Shown here: piece by piece, positions 1-8,136 of the stretch
How the letters are laid out: every line of letters begins with the position of its first letter
Position numbering within the stretch: the stretch's first letter is position 1
DNA from: Pseudogemmatithrix spongiicola
GTDB lineage: Bacteria > Gemmatimonadota > Gemmatimonadetes > Gemmatimonadales > Gemmatimonadaceae
Reading direction: 5' to 3'
DNA: 64,000 nt
Assembly (NCBI RefSeq): GCF_030623445.1
Contig: NZ_CP130613.1
Location: 434,001 to 498,000, forward strand
Notes under the pieces: generated by a model
Databases searched by the model: none
What the model saw: only the letters and a program-made list of their open reading frames with translations
What the model was told of the DNA's origin: nothing
Position numbers and translations under genes: made by a program

Positions 1-1
1 C

Positions 2-787
2 GGTCTCAACTCGATGGGCTTCAACCTCGCGCGGGTGCTGGGCCCGACGATCGCCGCCGTCGTGATCGCGAAGTTCGGCATCGCGTGGACCTTCGGCCTC
101 AACGCGCTGAGTTTCCTCGCCGTGCTGCTGAGCCTCGCGCTCATCGCCATCCCGGTCGAGGCGCGCGAGCTCGAGGGCGCACGCAAGGGCGCGCTCGACG
201 GCATGCTCGAGGCCCTGCGCTACGTCCGCAGCACCAAGCCCCTGCCGGCGCTGATGCTCGTCGCCATGGTGTTCTCGATCCTCGGCATTCCGGTCATCAC
301 CCTGTTGCCTGTCGTCGCGCGCGACCTGCTGGGCTTGGGGCCCGAGGGCTACGGTGCGCTGATGGCGTCGCTGGGCATCGGCGCGATGGCCGGCGCATTG
401 GCCATCGCCGCCACGGGCGGCGGTGGGCGCAAGGGTCGCACGCTCTGGATCGCCTCGCACGCATTCCCGCTGTTGCTCGTGATCTTCGCCCTCGTGCGCC
501 TGCCGCAGCTCAACGCGCTGCTGCTCTTCGCCACGGGCATCACGATGATCGTCAACAACGCGCTGGTGAACTCGCGCCTGCAGGAGATCGTCCCCGACGC
601 GATGCGCGGCCGCGTGATGTCGCTGTACATCATGGTGTACATCGGGGGCTCGCCGATCGGCAGCTTCGTGGCCGGCGCGCTCGCGAAAGCCGTCGGTACC
701 GCCTGGGCGATCGGCGGCACCGCGGCGCTCATGCTACTCTTCGCGCTCTGGGTGTTCCGACGGGAACCCGCGCTCACGGCGCACTGA
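2..787 (+). CDS. MFS transporter, EntS-like, 3' part
   Basis: Major facilitator superfamily permease of the EntS/MFS_3 drug or siderophore exporter type, acting in the inner membrane. The reading frame is open from the first base of the window, so the true start lies to the left. The visible 261 residues begin with GLNSMGFNLARVLGP, which matches the conserved helix 4-5 segment of this subfamily. They contain about seven or eight hydrophobic helices ending in a short basic tail. The sequence does not reveal the substrate. The last 54 bases overlap the 3' end of the convergent MoxR-like ATPase gene. Family assignment is good; the export role is inferred. Confidence 0.85.
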   Translation, partial: GLNSMGFNLARVLGPTIAAVVIAKFGIAWTFGLNALSFLAVLLSLALIAIPVEARELEGARKGALDGMLEALRYVRSTKPLPALMLVAMVFSILGIPVITLLPVVARDLLGLGPEGYGALMASLGIGAMAGALAIAATGGGGRKGRTLWIASHAFPLLLVIFALVRLPQLNALLLFATGITMIVNNALVNSRLQEIVPDAMRGRVMSLYIMVYIGGSPIGSFVAGALAKAVGTAWAIGGTAALMLLFALWVFRREPALTAH

Positions 788-2197
788 GCGGCCGTACTGC
801 CCGCCCTCGGACCGCGAGAGCTTCCGTCGCGCCACCAGCGCCTCGAGGACAAGCTCGCAGCTCGACACCAGCGCATCGTCATCGCCGTGCGGCAACGATG
901 ACTCGCGCACGATGCCCATGAGTCCCGGCACCGCGCCAAACCCGGCTTTCGCCGCCGCGGCCGTCGCGTCGTCGCTCACCTGCAGTGCCTGGCCTTCGTC
1001 GAACCAGATGATGATCTCGTCCAGCGGCAGCGACGGCTCCCGTTCCTTGAGCGTGGCATCCGCCGCGCGGCGGATGAGTTCGCGCGCGATCACCGCGCCG
1101 CCGATGAGCTCACCCTCGTACTCCAACTCGATCTTGCCCGTGATGGCCGGCAGCGCCGCGTAGAGGTCTGCGAGCCGCGGCACCACCGCCGGCTCATTCA
1201 ACCGCACCGCCCGCCGCTCGGCGTTCGAGACGATGTTCTCCATCAACGTGATGCTGAGCCGCTGCGACACGCCCGAGCGCTGGTCGATGCGCTTCTCCTT
1301 GCGCGCCTCGAAGGCCACGCGCTCGGCCACCTCGGCCACCAACTCCGGCACGCGGACCGGCAGGCCGTCGCGCTGCGTCCACGCTTCCTGCGACGTGATC
1401 TCCAGCGCGAGGTCGACCGTGCTCGGGTAGTGCGTTTGGATCTCCGAGCCGATGCGGTCCTTGAGCGGCGTGATGATCTTGCCGCGCGCCGTGAAGTCCT
1501 CGGGGTTCGCGGTGAAGGCGAGGACCACGTCCAGCGCGAGACGGACGGGGTAGCCCTTGATCTGCACGTCGCCTTCCTGCATCACGTTGAACAGGCCCAC
1601 CTGCACCTTGCCGGCGAGGTCGGGCAGTTCATTCAGGGCGAAGATGCCGCGGTGCGCGCGCGGCAGCATGCCGTAGTGGATGCTCAGTTCATCGGCGAGC
1701 AGGTGTCCGCCGCGCGCCGCCTTGATCGGATCCAAGTCGCCGATGAGGTCGGCCACCGTCACGTCCGGCGTCGCGAGCTTCTCGACGTAGCGCTGGTCCG
1801 ACGTCAGCCAGGCGATCGGCGTGTCGTCGCCGGCTTCCTTCACGCGCTCACGGCCGAACTTCGAGATCGGCGCGAACGGATCGTCGTTCACCTCGCTGCC
1901 CGCGATGACGGGAATCGCCGGATCGAGCAGCGTCGTCAGCGCGCGCAGGATGCGCGACTTTGCCTGGCCGCGGGTGCCGAGCAGGATGAAGTTGTGCCGC
2001 GAGAGCAGCGCATTCACGATCTGCGGCATCACGGTGTCTTCGTAGCCGAGCACGCCCTTGAACAGCGGCTGGCCGCTCTTGATGCGCGCGAGCAGGTTCG
2101 CGCGGAGCTCGTCCTTCACGGAGCGGCCCTTCTTGGGCGCGGTACCGAACTCGGAGGCGCGCAGGGCGCCGAGGGTCTGCGGCAGGGACTTCGTCAC
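734..2197 (-). CDS. MoxR/magnesium-chelatase-like AAA+ ATPase
   Basis: Cytoplasmic AAA+ ATPase of 487 residues related to the ChlI/MoxR group, whose members usually remodel protein complexes together with a VWA-domain partner. The P-loop region reads GTRGQAKS instead of the usual GxxGxGKS. The Walker B position reads IFALNELPDL, with NE in place of DE. I believe both are seen in this subfamily, but hydrolysis should not be assumed. I chose the GTG start (VTKSLPQTLG) because the longer open frame runs back into the oxidoreductase gene. No VWA gene lies beside it here. The C-terminus is Arg/Glu-rich and its last 54 bases overlap the convergent transporter gene. Confidence 0.8.
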   Translation of the reverse strand: MTKSLPQTLGALRASEFGTAPKKGRSVKDELRANLLARIKSGQPLFKGVLGYEDTVMPQIVNALLSRHNFILLGTRGQAKSRILRALTTLLDPAIPVIAGSEVNDDPFAPISKFGRERVKEAGDDTPIAWLTSDQRYVEKLATPDVTVADLIGDLDPIKAARGGHLLADELSIHYGMLPRAHRGIFALNELPDLAGKVQVGLFNVMQEGDVQIKGYPVRLALDVVLAFTANPEDFTARGKIITPLKDRIGSEIQTHYPSTVDLALEITSQEAWTQRDGLPVRVPELVAEVAERVAFEARKEKRIDQRSGVSQRLSITLMENIVSNAERRAVRLNEPAVVPRLADLYAALPAITGKIELEYEGELIGGAVIARELIRRAADATLKEREPSLPLDEIIIWFDEGQALQVSDDATAAAAKAGFGAVPGLMGIVRESSLPHGDDDALVSSCELVLEALVARRKLSRSEGGQYGRSVRRERGFPSEHPEREE

Positions 2198-2250
2198 GAT
2201 ACGCCTGGGGTTGGAGGCCAGCCCACTAACGCGCGAGGGGCCGCCGCGGT

Positions 2251-4329
2251 TCAATCCGCCGCGCGGATCTCCACGAGGCAATCGTAGAACGTCGGTCCCG
2301 CACCCATGTCGGTGAGCTTCTGCGACGTCACGGCGTTCACATTCCGGCCGTCCGTCGAGAGCTTGGCCCACCAGATGCCCGGCGCCCACGCCACCGCCTC
2401 GCGGATGCCTTCGCGCAGCCGCGCCCGCGCCGTGAAGTGCCCGCGATCGTTCTCGACGATCACCATCTGGCCGTCATGGATGCCGCGCCGCTCCGCATCG
2501 CGCGGATGCAGCGAGACCTCGGGCTCCTTCGCCGCACGCTGCAGCGGCCCGATGTTCACGAAGGTCGAGTTGAGGAACTGGTGCGCCGGCGAGGAGATCA
2601 GCGTGATCGGGTACTTCGCTGCCAAGGCCGGCACCTGCTCGGGGAACTCGTGCGGCGGCGTGAAGTCGGGCAGGGGATCGAGCCCCATGTCCGCCATGCG
2701 CTGCGAAAAGAACTCGCACTTGCCGCTCGGCGTGCGGAAGCCGCCACGGGCGAACGGCACGTACGGCTTGGGCAGGTTGAGCCGCAGCCATCCGTGCTTC
2801 TCCAGCTCCTCGAAGCTCAGGCCCTTGAGCGCCTCGGCCTGCGAATCCAGCGCCTGCTTCACCAGCGTCACGTCGTCGTCGCGCAGGCTCTCGTGCTCGA
2901 GCCCCATGCGTGCGGCCAGCCGCCGGAAGATCTCCGTGTTCGGCAACGCCTGGCCCACCGGCGCGATCGCCGGCTTGTTGAGCGAGGCGTAGAGGTGCCC
3001 GTAGGAGAAATGGATGTCCCAGTGCTCGAGCTGCGTCGTCGCAGGAAGGATCCAATCGGCGTAGTCCGCCGTGTCCGTCCGGAAATGCTCCAGCACGACG
3101 ACAAACAAATCCTCGCGCTTGAAGCCTTCGATCACACGCAGGAAGTCCGGCGCGATCGCCGCGGGATTCGAGTTGTACACGACCAGCGCCTTGACCGGCG
3201 GACCACCGACCCCCGCATCGGGCTTCGTCAGGGCGTCGCCGAGCAGTGACATGTTGATCGTGCGCGTGCCGGCTGGCGAGAGATCCTCACGGTGCAGCAT
3301 CGCGCGATTGAACGCGAAGTTCGCGCTCGACGAGAGGTGCACGCCGCCGGCGGGACGCCGCCAGTGCCCGACCACCGCCGGGAGGCAGGCGATCGTCCGC
3401 ACGGCCATCGCGCCGCCACCGTGGCGCTGCAATCCATAGTTGATGCGCACGTAGGCCGCCTTGGCCTTCGCGTACTCCCGGGCCAGCGTGACGATCCGCT
3501 CGGCGGGCACACCCGTGATCTCCGCCACCTTCTCCGGCGGGTAGCGCTTCACGCGCTCGTGCAGCTGCTCGGCGCCCAGCGTGTACTGCGTCAGATAGTC
3601 GTCGTCCTGCAGCCCCTCGGCGAAGATCACGTGCATCAAGCCCAGCGCGAGGGCGGCATCGGTACCGGGGCGGATTCCGATCCACTCATCGCACTGCTCC
3701 GCCGTGCGTGTACGGATCGGATCGATGCAGATGACCGGCGTGCCTTTGGCGCGCGCCTCGAGCACCTTCGGCCAGAGGTGCGGATTGCTCGTCAGCGTGT
3801 TCGTGCCCCAGAGGATCACGAGATCGCTCTCCGGCACCAACTCGGCGTCCGCGCCGATGCTCGCGCCCACGGTCATGCGCATGCCCCACATGCCAGCGGT
3901 CGCGCAGATCGTGCGGTCGAGCTTCGATGCGCCCATCAAATGGAAGAAGCGTCGGTCGATGCTTTCGCCCTGCAGCAGGCCCATCGTGCCGGCGTAGGAA
4001 TACGGCAGGATGCTCTGCGGCCCGTCGGCCGATGCGCGGATCGCATTCAAGCGCGCGGCAATCGCATCGAGGGCTTCATCCCAGCTTGCTTCGACGAATG
4101 TCGCGCCCGGACCCTTGGGTCCCACGCGCTTGAGCGGCGTGAGCACGCGGTCCGCATGGTACGTGCGCTCGAGGTAGCGGTTCACCTTCGTGCAGAGGAA
4201 ACCCTGCGTGAAGGGATGGTCCTTGTCACCTTGGATGCGCGTCGCGCGACCGTCCTCGACCGTCACCAGTGTGGCGCAGGTGTCGGGGCAGTCGTGCGGG
4301 CAGGCGCCGCGGACGACGGTCGCCGTCAC
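2251..4329 (-). CDS. Molybdopterin (bis-MGD) oxidoreductase
   Basis: Member of the DMSO-reductase/BisC superfamily, 692 residues. The N-terminus carries a [4Fe-4S] site with Cys10, Cys14, Cys18 and Cys46 (CPHDCPDTC, then FLCTK). The molybdopterin domains follow, with a C-terminal MGD-binding region starting near residue 580. A Cys in the segment DRTICATAGMWG is a candidate Mo ligand. There is no twin-arginine signal, so a cytoplasmic location is likely. No electron-transfer or membrane subunit lies beside it, and the substrate cannot be read from the sequence. The GTG start overlaps the upstream ygfZ stop as GTGA, so the two are probably translated together. Confidence 0.88.
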   Translation of the reverse strand: MTATVVRGACPHDCPDTCATLVTVEDGRATRIQGDKDHPFTQGFLCTKVNRYLERTYHADRVLTPLKRVGPKGPGATFVEASWDEALDAIAARLNAIRASADGPQSILPYSYAGTMGLLQGESIDRRFFHLMGASKLDRTICATAGMWGMRMTVGASIGADAELVPESDLVILWGTNTLTSNPHLWPKVLEARAKGTPVICIDPIRTRTAEQCDEWIGIRPGTDAALALGLMHVIFAEGLQDDDYLTQYTLGAEQLHERVKRYPPEKVAEITGVPAERIVTLAREYAKAKAAYVRINYGLQRHGGGAMAVRTIACLPAVVGHWRRPAGGVHLSSSANFAFNRAMLHREDLSPAGTRTINMSLLGDALTKPDAGVGGPPVKALVVYNSNPAAIAPDFLRVIEGFKREDLFVVVLEHFRTDTADYADWILPATTQLEHWDIHFSYGHLYASLNKPAIAPVGQALPNTEIFRRLAARMGLEHESLRDDDVTLVKQALDSQAEALKGLSFEELEKHGWLRLNLPKPYVPFARGGFRTPSGKCEFFSQRMADMGLDPLPDFTPPHEFPEQVPALAAKYPITLISSPAHQFLNSTFVNIGPLQRAAKEPEVSLHPRDAERRGIHDGQMVIVENDRGHFTARARLREGIREAVAWAPGIWWAKLSTDGRNVNAVTSQKLTDMGAGPTFYDCLVEIRAAD

Positions 4330-5264
4330 GCGATCGCCTCGACCTGCGCGCTCATCGCGAGCTCACCCTGCTTGACCTGCACCGCACTGCCCGGCACGAT
4401 CTCGCGGCGCAACATCGCGATGGCCAGCGGGCCGCGCTCCGGCGAGACCACGCTCGAGCGCACCTCGCCGATCTCCTTGCCCTCGGCGTCGACGACCGTC
4501 GCGCCGCGCGGCAGCGGCGACTCCGCCCGCAACCAGCGCAGGTGCCGATTCACGTGTCCGCGGAAATGGATGCGCGCCACGACTTCCTGGCCGGTGTAGC
4601 AGCCCTTGGTGAAGGAAATCGCGCCCAACGCGTCGAGATTCGCTTCCTGCGGGATCGTCTCGCCGTCCATTTCGACGCCGAAGCGCGGCAGGCCGCGCTC
4701 CACGCTGAGGACCTCGAGCTGCTCCGCGCTCACGTCGCGGATGCCCTGCGCCTCGAGTGCCGAGCGCAACTCGACGATGCGCGCCGGAGCGGCCACGATG
4801 TCCAGGCCGGGGACGCTGAAGTCATCCGAGCGAATCACGTCGACGCTGCCGTCCTCGCTGCGCCACAGCGCCAGCGGTGCGAGCGCGTCGAAGACCTCGT
4901 GCGACGCGCCAAGCAACGGCGCGACGAGCTTCGTCGCGCTCGCCCCGTAGACGCCGAGGCAGGCGGTCTGCTCGGTGATCACCGCGTACTTCGCCGTGCG
5001 CGGATTCACGAATTTCCTGATCATCCCGACGAAGGCGTCGGCGGACGACGGCTCGCAGTCGACGAAGAGATCGGCGCCGCGGTCGACGACGCGGATCATC
5101 GCGATGACGCGGCCCTTCGGCGTAAGCGCGACGGCGCGTTGGCCATGCCCCGGCTGCAACGCCACGACGTCGTTCGTCACCAGTCCACCCAGCGACTCCT
5201 TGGCCTTCTCACCCGAGAACAGCATCCGGAGCCGCGTGCTGCGGTCCACGAGAAACGCGGTCAT
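4326..5264 (-). CDS. ygfZ: YgfZ/GcvT-like folate-binding Fe-S maintenance protein
   Basis: Tetrahydrofolate-binding protein of the YgfZ family (312 residues), which helps assemble or repair iron-sulfur enzymes. The diagnostic motif KGCYTGQEVVARIHFRG is present about 80 residues before the C-terminus. The ATG at MTAFLVDRS was chosen. It overlaps the upstream HAD stop as ATGA and is preceded by GAAGGGG at ribosome-site distance; the longer frame reads into the HAD gene. Its downstream neighbour is a 4Fe-4S molybdoenzyme and the Fe-S protein GlcF lies upstream. A role in maintaining these clusters is a reasonable inference from context. Confidence 0.9.
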   Translation of the reverse strand: MTAFLVDRSTRLRMLFSGEKAKESLGGLVTNDVVALQPGHGQRAVALTPKGRVIAMIRVVDRGADLFVDCEPSSADAFVGMIRKFVNPRTAKYAVITEQTACLGVYGASATKLVAPLLGASHEVFDALAPLALWRSEDGSVDVIRSDDFSVPGLDIVAAPARIVELRSALEAQGIRDVSAEQLEVLSVERGLPRFGVEMDGETIPQEANLDALGAISFTKGCYTGQEVVARIHFRGHVNRHLRWLRAESPLPRGATVVDAEGKEIGEVRSSVVSPERGPLAIAMLRREIVPGSAVQVKQGELAMSAQVEAIA

Positions 5265-5950
5265 CCGATCCCCTTCACCGCCGGGCTGAGGAGCAGGCGC
5301 AAGCGTTCCGGCGTGAAGTCCGCCAGCGACTCGACCCAGCAATCGGCTTCCATCGCGTCCTGCGGTGGGTGCGCGCCCACCAGCACCGTGAGCAGGCCCG
5401 CCTCGCGCGCGGCGCGGACGCCGACGACGCTGTCCTCGACCGCCACGCCACGCAGCACTTGGCCCGGGAACAGCTCGGCTACCCGCGCGAGTGCCGCCTT
5501 GAACGGCGCGACCGTCGGCTTCGCGGCGGGTACGTCCTCGAGCGTGATGACCGGACGGAACACGCCGTCGAGCCCGCCGAGCTGCAGCACGAACTCGACG
5601 TCGCGGCGCGAGGCGCGCGTGACCACCGCCAGCCGCGCCATCGCCGACAGCTTCTCGAGCGCGGCGCGCAGGCCCACGGGCATCGTGACGCCCTTGCCGA
5701 GCCGCGCCGCGAACGCCCGTTCGGCGCGCAACCGCGCGAGGTCGACGGCGGTGGGATCGTCCGGCGCACCGGCCGCCTCGCGAATGCGCAGGATGGCATT
5801 CTCGAACGTGCGACCCTGCGCGAGCGGCAACAGCTCACCCGTCAGCGCGATGCCGTCCGCCGCCAGTGACTCGGCGAGCGCGGCATGCCGCAGCGTCGCG
5901 GTGTCCGCGAGGACGTTCTCGAACTCGATCATCAGGACGGGCAGCTCCAT
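5261..5950 (-). CDS. HAD-superfamily protein with altered catalytic motif
   Basis: 229-residue HAD protein of the phosphoglycolate phosphatase/beta-phosphoglucomutase subclass with a helical cap. Motif II (VVTRAS), the motif III Lys (AAKP) and motif IV (VEDSVVGVRAAREAG) are recognisable. Motif I reads IEFENVLAD (Glu9, Glu11) where active enzymes have DxD. Both the nucleophile and the acid/base Asp are therefore Glu, which should cripple phosphatase activity. Phosphoglycolate phosphatase would fit functionally next to glycolate oxidase, so this may be an inactivated or repurposed copy. It has a TAGCAT box 6 bases before the ATG. The stop overlaps ygfZ. Confidence 0.8.
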   Translation of the reverse strand: MELPVLMIEFENVLADTATLRHAALAESLAADGIALTGELLPLAQGRTFENAILRIREAAGAPDDPTAVDLARLRAERAFAARLGKGVTMPVGLRAALEKLSAMARLAVVTRASRRDVEFVLQLGGLDGVFRPVITLEDVPAAKPTVAPFKAALARVAELFPGQVLRGVAVEDSVVGVRAAREAGLLTVLVGAHPPQDAMEADCWVESLADFTPERLRLLLSPAVKGIG

Positions 5951-5956
5951 ACCCGA

Positions 5957-5962
5957 ATGCTA
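5957..5962 (-). promoter_or_regulatory. -10-like box TAGCAT, HAD gene
   Basis: Reading leftward, ATTAGCAT is followed by TCGGGT and then the ATG. The hexamer ends 6 bases from the start codon and no Shine-Dalgarno sequence is present. It lies in the 9-base gap after the glcF stop and matches the leaderless promoter pattern seen elsewhere in the window. Confidence 0.45.
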
Positions 5963-7237
5963 ATCGGTCCGCGACCTCGCGTAGGCCGCGTCCAGGAGCT
6001 CGACCGGGTGCCGCGCCAGCACCGCCGATCCCTCGACCAGCAGCCCGGCGCCTATCTGCATCAAACAGCCCGGGTTGGCGGTCGCGACGATGCGGGCGCC
6101 GCTCTCGTGAATCCGGGCCAGCTTCGGCTTCAGCACCTGCTGCGCGACGTCCGGCTGGACAATTCCATAGATGCCGGCGGAGCCGCAGCATTGGGCACTG
6201 TCCTGCAGCGGGACCAGTCGGACGTCGCCGACCGCGTGCAGCACCTGGAGCGGCGGTTCGACGATTCGCTGGGCGTGCTGCAGGTGGCAGGGCGCGTCCC
6301 AGGCAACAGGCGTCTGGCTGGCCGTCGGCGCTGTCGGTTTCGGGCCGGCCTGGACCAGCAGTTCCGAGACATCGCGCACCTTCGCGCTGAACGCGGAGGC
6401 CCGCGCCGCCCAGGTCGAATCGTCGGCGAGAAGCTCGCCGTACTCACGGCACATGGCGCCGCAGCCGGCCGAGTTCATGGCGATGAACTCGGCGCCGCTG
6501 GCCTCGAACGCGGCGATGTTGCGGCGCGCGAGGTCCCGCGCGGTCGCGGTATCGCCCGCGTGCGCGTGCAGCGCGCCGCAACACACCTGGCCCGAGGCGC
6601 GCACCAGCGCGAAGTCGTTCTCCACCAGCACGCGCTCCGTCGCCCGGTTGAGCGATGGCAACAGGCCCTCCATCACGCAGCCCGTCAGCAGCGCCGTGCG
6701 GCCGCGGCTTCCGGTTCCCCGTGGCTCGTAGGTCGGCACCGGATCGCGCGCGGTGGTCGCCAGCATCGCGGCGGGCATGCGCAGCGCGCGCGGCGCGAGG
6801 CGCGCCGCCACATGCGTAACGCCGAGCGCGCGGACGACGCGCGCCGTCCAGAGGCCGATGCGCAGTAGCCTGTCGCGCGCGAATACGGCGAGCACGACAC
6901 GTGCCAGGAGGGGAAGCGGAGTCGTCACGCGTTGGCGCTCCCGCGTGCCCTCGAGGATGCGGCCGTAGGGCACGCCACTCGGGCACGCGGTCTCGCAGCC
7001 GCGGCAGCCGAGGCACTGGTCGAGATGCCGCGCCACGTCGGGATCGTCTCCGGCGATGCGCCCGTCCAGCAAGGCCCGCATGAGCACCAGCCGTCCCCGC
7101 GGCGAATCGTTCTCGTCGTCGAGCGCGAGGTATGTCGGGCAGGCCGGCAGACAGAAGCCGCAGTGCACGCAGGCGTCGAGCCCGTGGCGCATCGCGTCGT
7201 CGGCGACGGTGTGTCGGTGGCTGTTGGTCTCGCGCAT
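5960..7237 (-). CDS. glcF: Glycolate oxidase iron-sulfur subunit
   Basis: Electron-transfer subunit of glycolate (D-2-hydroxyacid) oxidase, 425 residues. Two 4Fe-4S clusters are bound by Cys23/26/29/33 (CVHCGFCLPAC) and Cys75/78/81/85 (CLGCRGCETAC). Two cysteine-rich CCG domains follow, with the pairs CCGALHA and CCGSAGIYG. The start at MRETNSHRHT shares one base with the glcE stop (TGATG). The longer upstream extension in the same frame overlaps glcE and is not real. It forms the last gene of glcD-glcE-glcF and should pass electrons from GlcD flavin to the quinone pool. Confidence 0.93.
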   Translation of the reverse strand: MRETNSHRHTVADDAMRHGLDACVHCGFCLPACPTYLALDDENDSPRGRLVLMRALLDGRIAGDDPDVARHLDQCLGCRGCETACPSGVPYGRILEGTRERQRVTTPLPLLARVVLAVFARDRLLRIGLWTARVVRALGVTHVAARLAPRALRMPAAMLATTARDPVPTYEPRGTGSRGRTALLTGCVMEGLLPSLNRATERVLVENDFALVRASGQVCCGALHAHAGDTATARDLARRNIAAFEASGAEFIAMNSAGCGAMCREYGELLADDSTWAARASAFSAKVRDVSELLVQAGPKPTAPTASQTPVAWDAPCHLQHAQRIVEPPLQVLHAVGDVRLVPLQDSAQCCGSAGIYGIVQPDVAQQVLKPKLARIHESGARIVATANPGCLMQIGAGLLVEGSAVLARHPVELLDAAYARSRTD

Positions 7238-8136
7238 CAGGCGGCCTCGCCGAGCAAGCCGGGATTCAGCACGCCACGTGGGTCGAAGGCCTCGCGCACG
7301 CGCTTCATCAGTGGCGTCCACGTCCAGTGCGTGGCCGGCGGTGGTGCCTGGTCGTGCCGTACGACATCCCAACTCCTGGCGCCGAGCTCAATGCAGGCGC
7401 CGATCCGAGCGAGCGCCTGACGCGCCGCGGCGACCTGCGGCGCGTTGCCGCCGAGCCGCAGCAGCCAGGCGCCCGGCCCCGGATGGCCAAGCGTCCGTGC
7501 GGTGGCCTCTCCCAACGGGAGTGCGGCCAACGGCGGGAGCGCGCCGTGCTGGAACGCGCGCATCGCCGTCGTCGTGGCGCCTTCCACCAGCAGGGTGACA
7601 TCCGCGCTCGGGCGCGCCCGCAGCCGCAGGTGCACCTCGGTGATGACCGCGAGCGTGCCCCAGCTGCCCACCATGAGCCGCGTGAGGTCGAAGCCGGCCA
7701 CGTTCTTCACCACGCGGCCGCCGGCGCGCACGATGCGTCCGCGCCCATCCACGCATTCGAGACCCAGCACCAAGTCGCGCGGACGCCCGAGCGCCTCGGC
7801 GAAGGGACCGCCGGTCGCCGTGGCGATGGCGGCGCCGACGCTGCCGCGGTCGTCGCCCCACGGGAGCAGCGGACACCACTGGCCGTGCGCTGCCGTCGCG
7901 GCGTCGATCTCGGCGAGGGTCGTGCCCGCCCCGACGCTGATGGTGAGGTCGCCTGGCGTGTAGTGGCGGACCCCGCGAAACGCGTCGAGCCGCAACTCGT
8001 GCGCGGCCACCACCGGCGCGCCGACGTGCATCCAGCTGCCGGCGCCGCGGATGCGCAGCCCCCCGACGGCGTCGCGCACGATGTCGGCGACATCCTCCAC
8101 CCGATGCGGATGCAGCGCCTCGCGTGCAAGACTCAT
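7237..8136 (-). CDS. glcE: Glycolate oxidase FAD-binding subunit
   Basis: 299-residue FAD-binding subunit of the PCMH/vanillyl-alcohol oxidase fold. The N-terminal half contains the FAD-binding stretch with LPWGDDRGSVGAAIATATGG and GRVVKNVAGFDLTRLMVGSWGTL, both typical of GlcE. The C-terminal half is short and variable, as expected for the family. The ATG start (MSLAREALHP) overlaps the glcD stop as ATGA, and its own stop overlaps the glcF start. This supports coupled synthesis of the three-subunit complex. Confidence 0.92.
   Translation of the reverse strand: MSLAREALHPHRVEDVADIVRDAVGGLRIRGAGSWMHVGAPVVAAHELRLDAFRGVRHYTPGDLTISVGAGTTLAEIDAATAAHGQWCPLLPWGDDRGSVGAAIATATGGPFAEALGRPRDLVLGLECVDGRGRIVRAGGRVVKNVAGFDLTRLMVGSWGTLAVITEVHLRLRARPSADVTLLVEGATTTAMRAFQHGALPPLAALPLGEATARTLGHPGPGAWLLRLGGNAPQVAAARQALARIGACIELGARSWDVVRHDQAPPPATHWTWTPLMKRVREAFDPRGVLNPGLLGEAA

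Noticed and set aside
734-2389. Longer version of the MoxR-like ATPase gene starting inside the oxidoreductase gene
   Set aside because: The extra 64 residues are a low-complexity shadow of the upstream gene. Family similarity begins after the GTG chosen.
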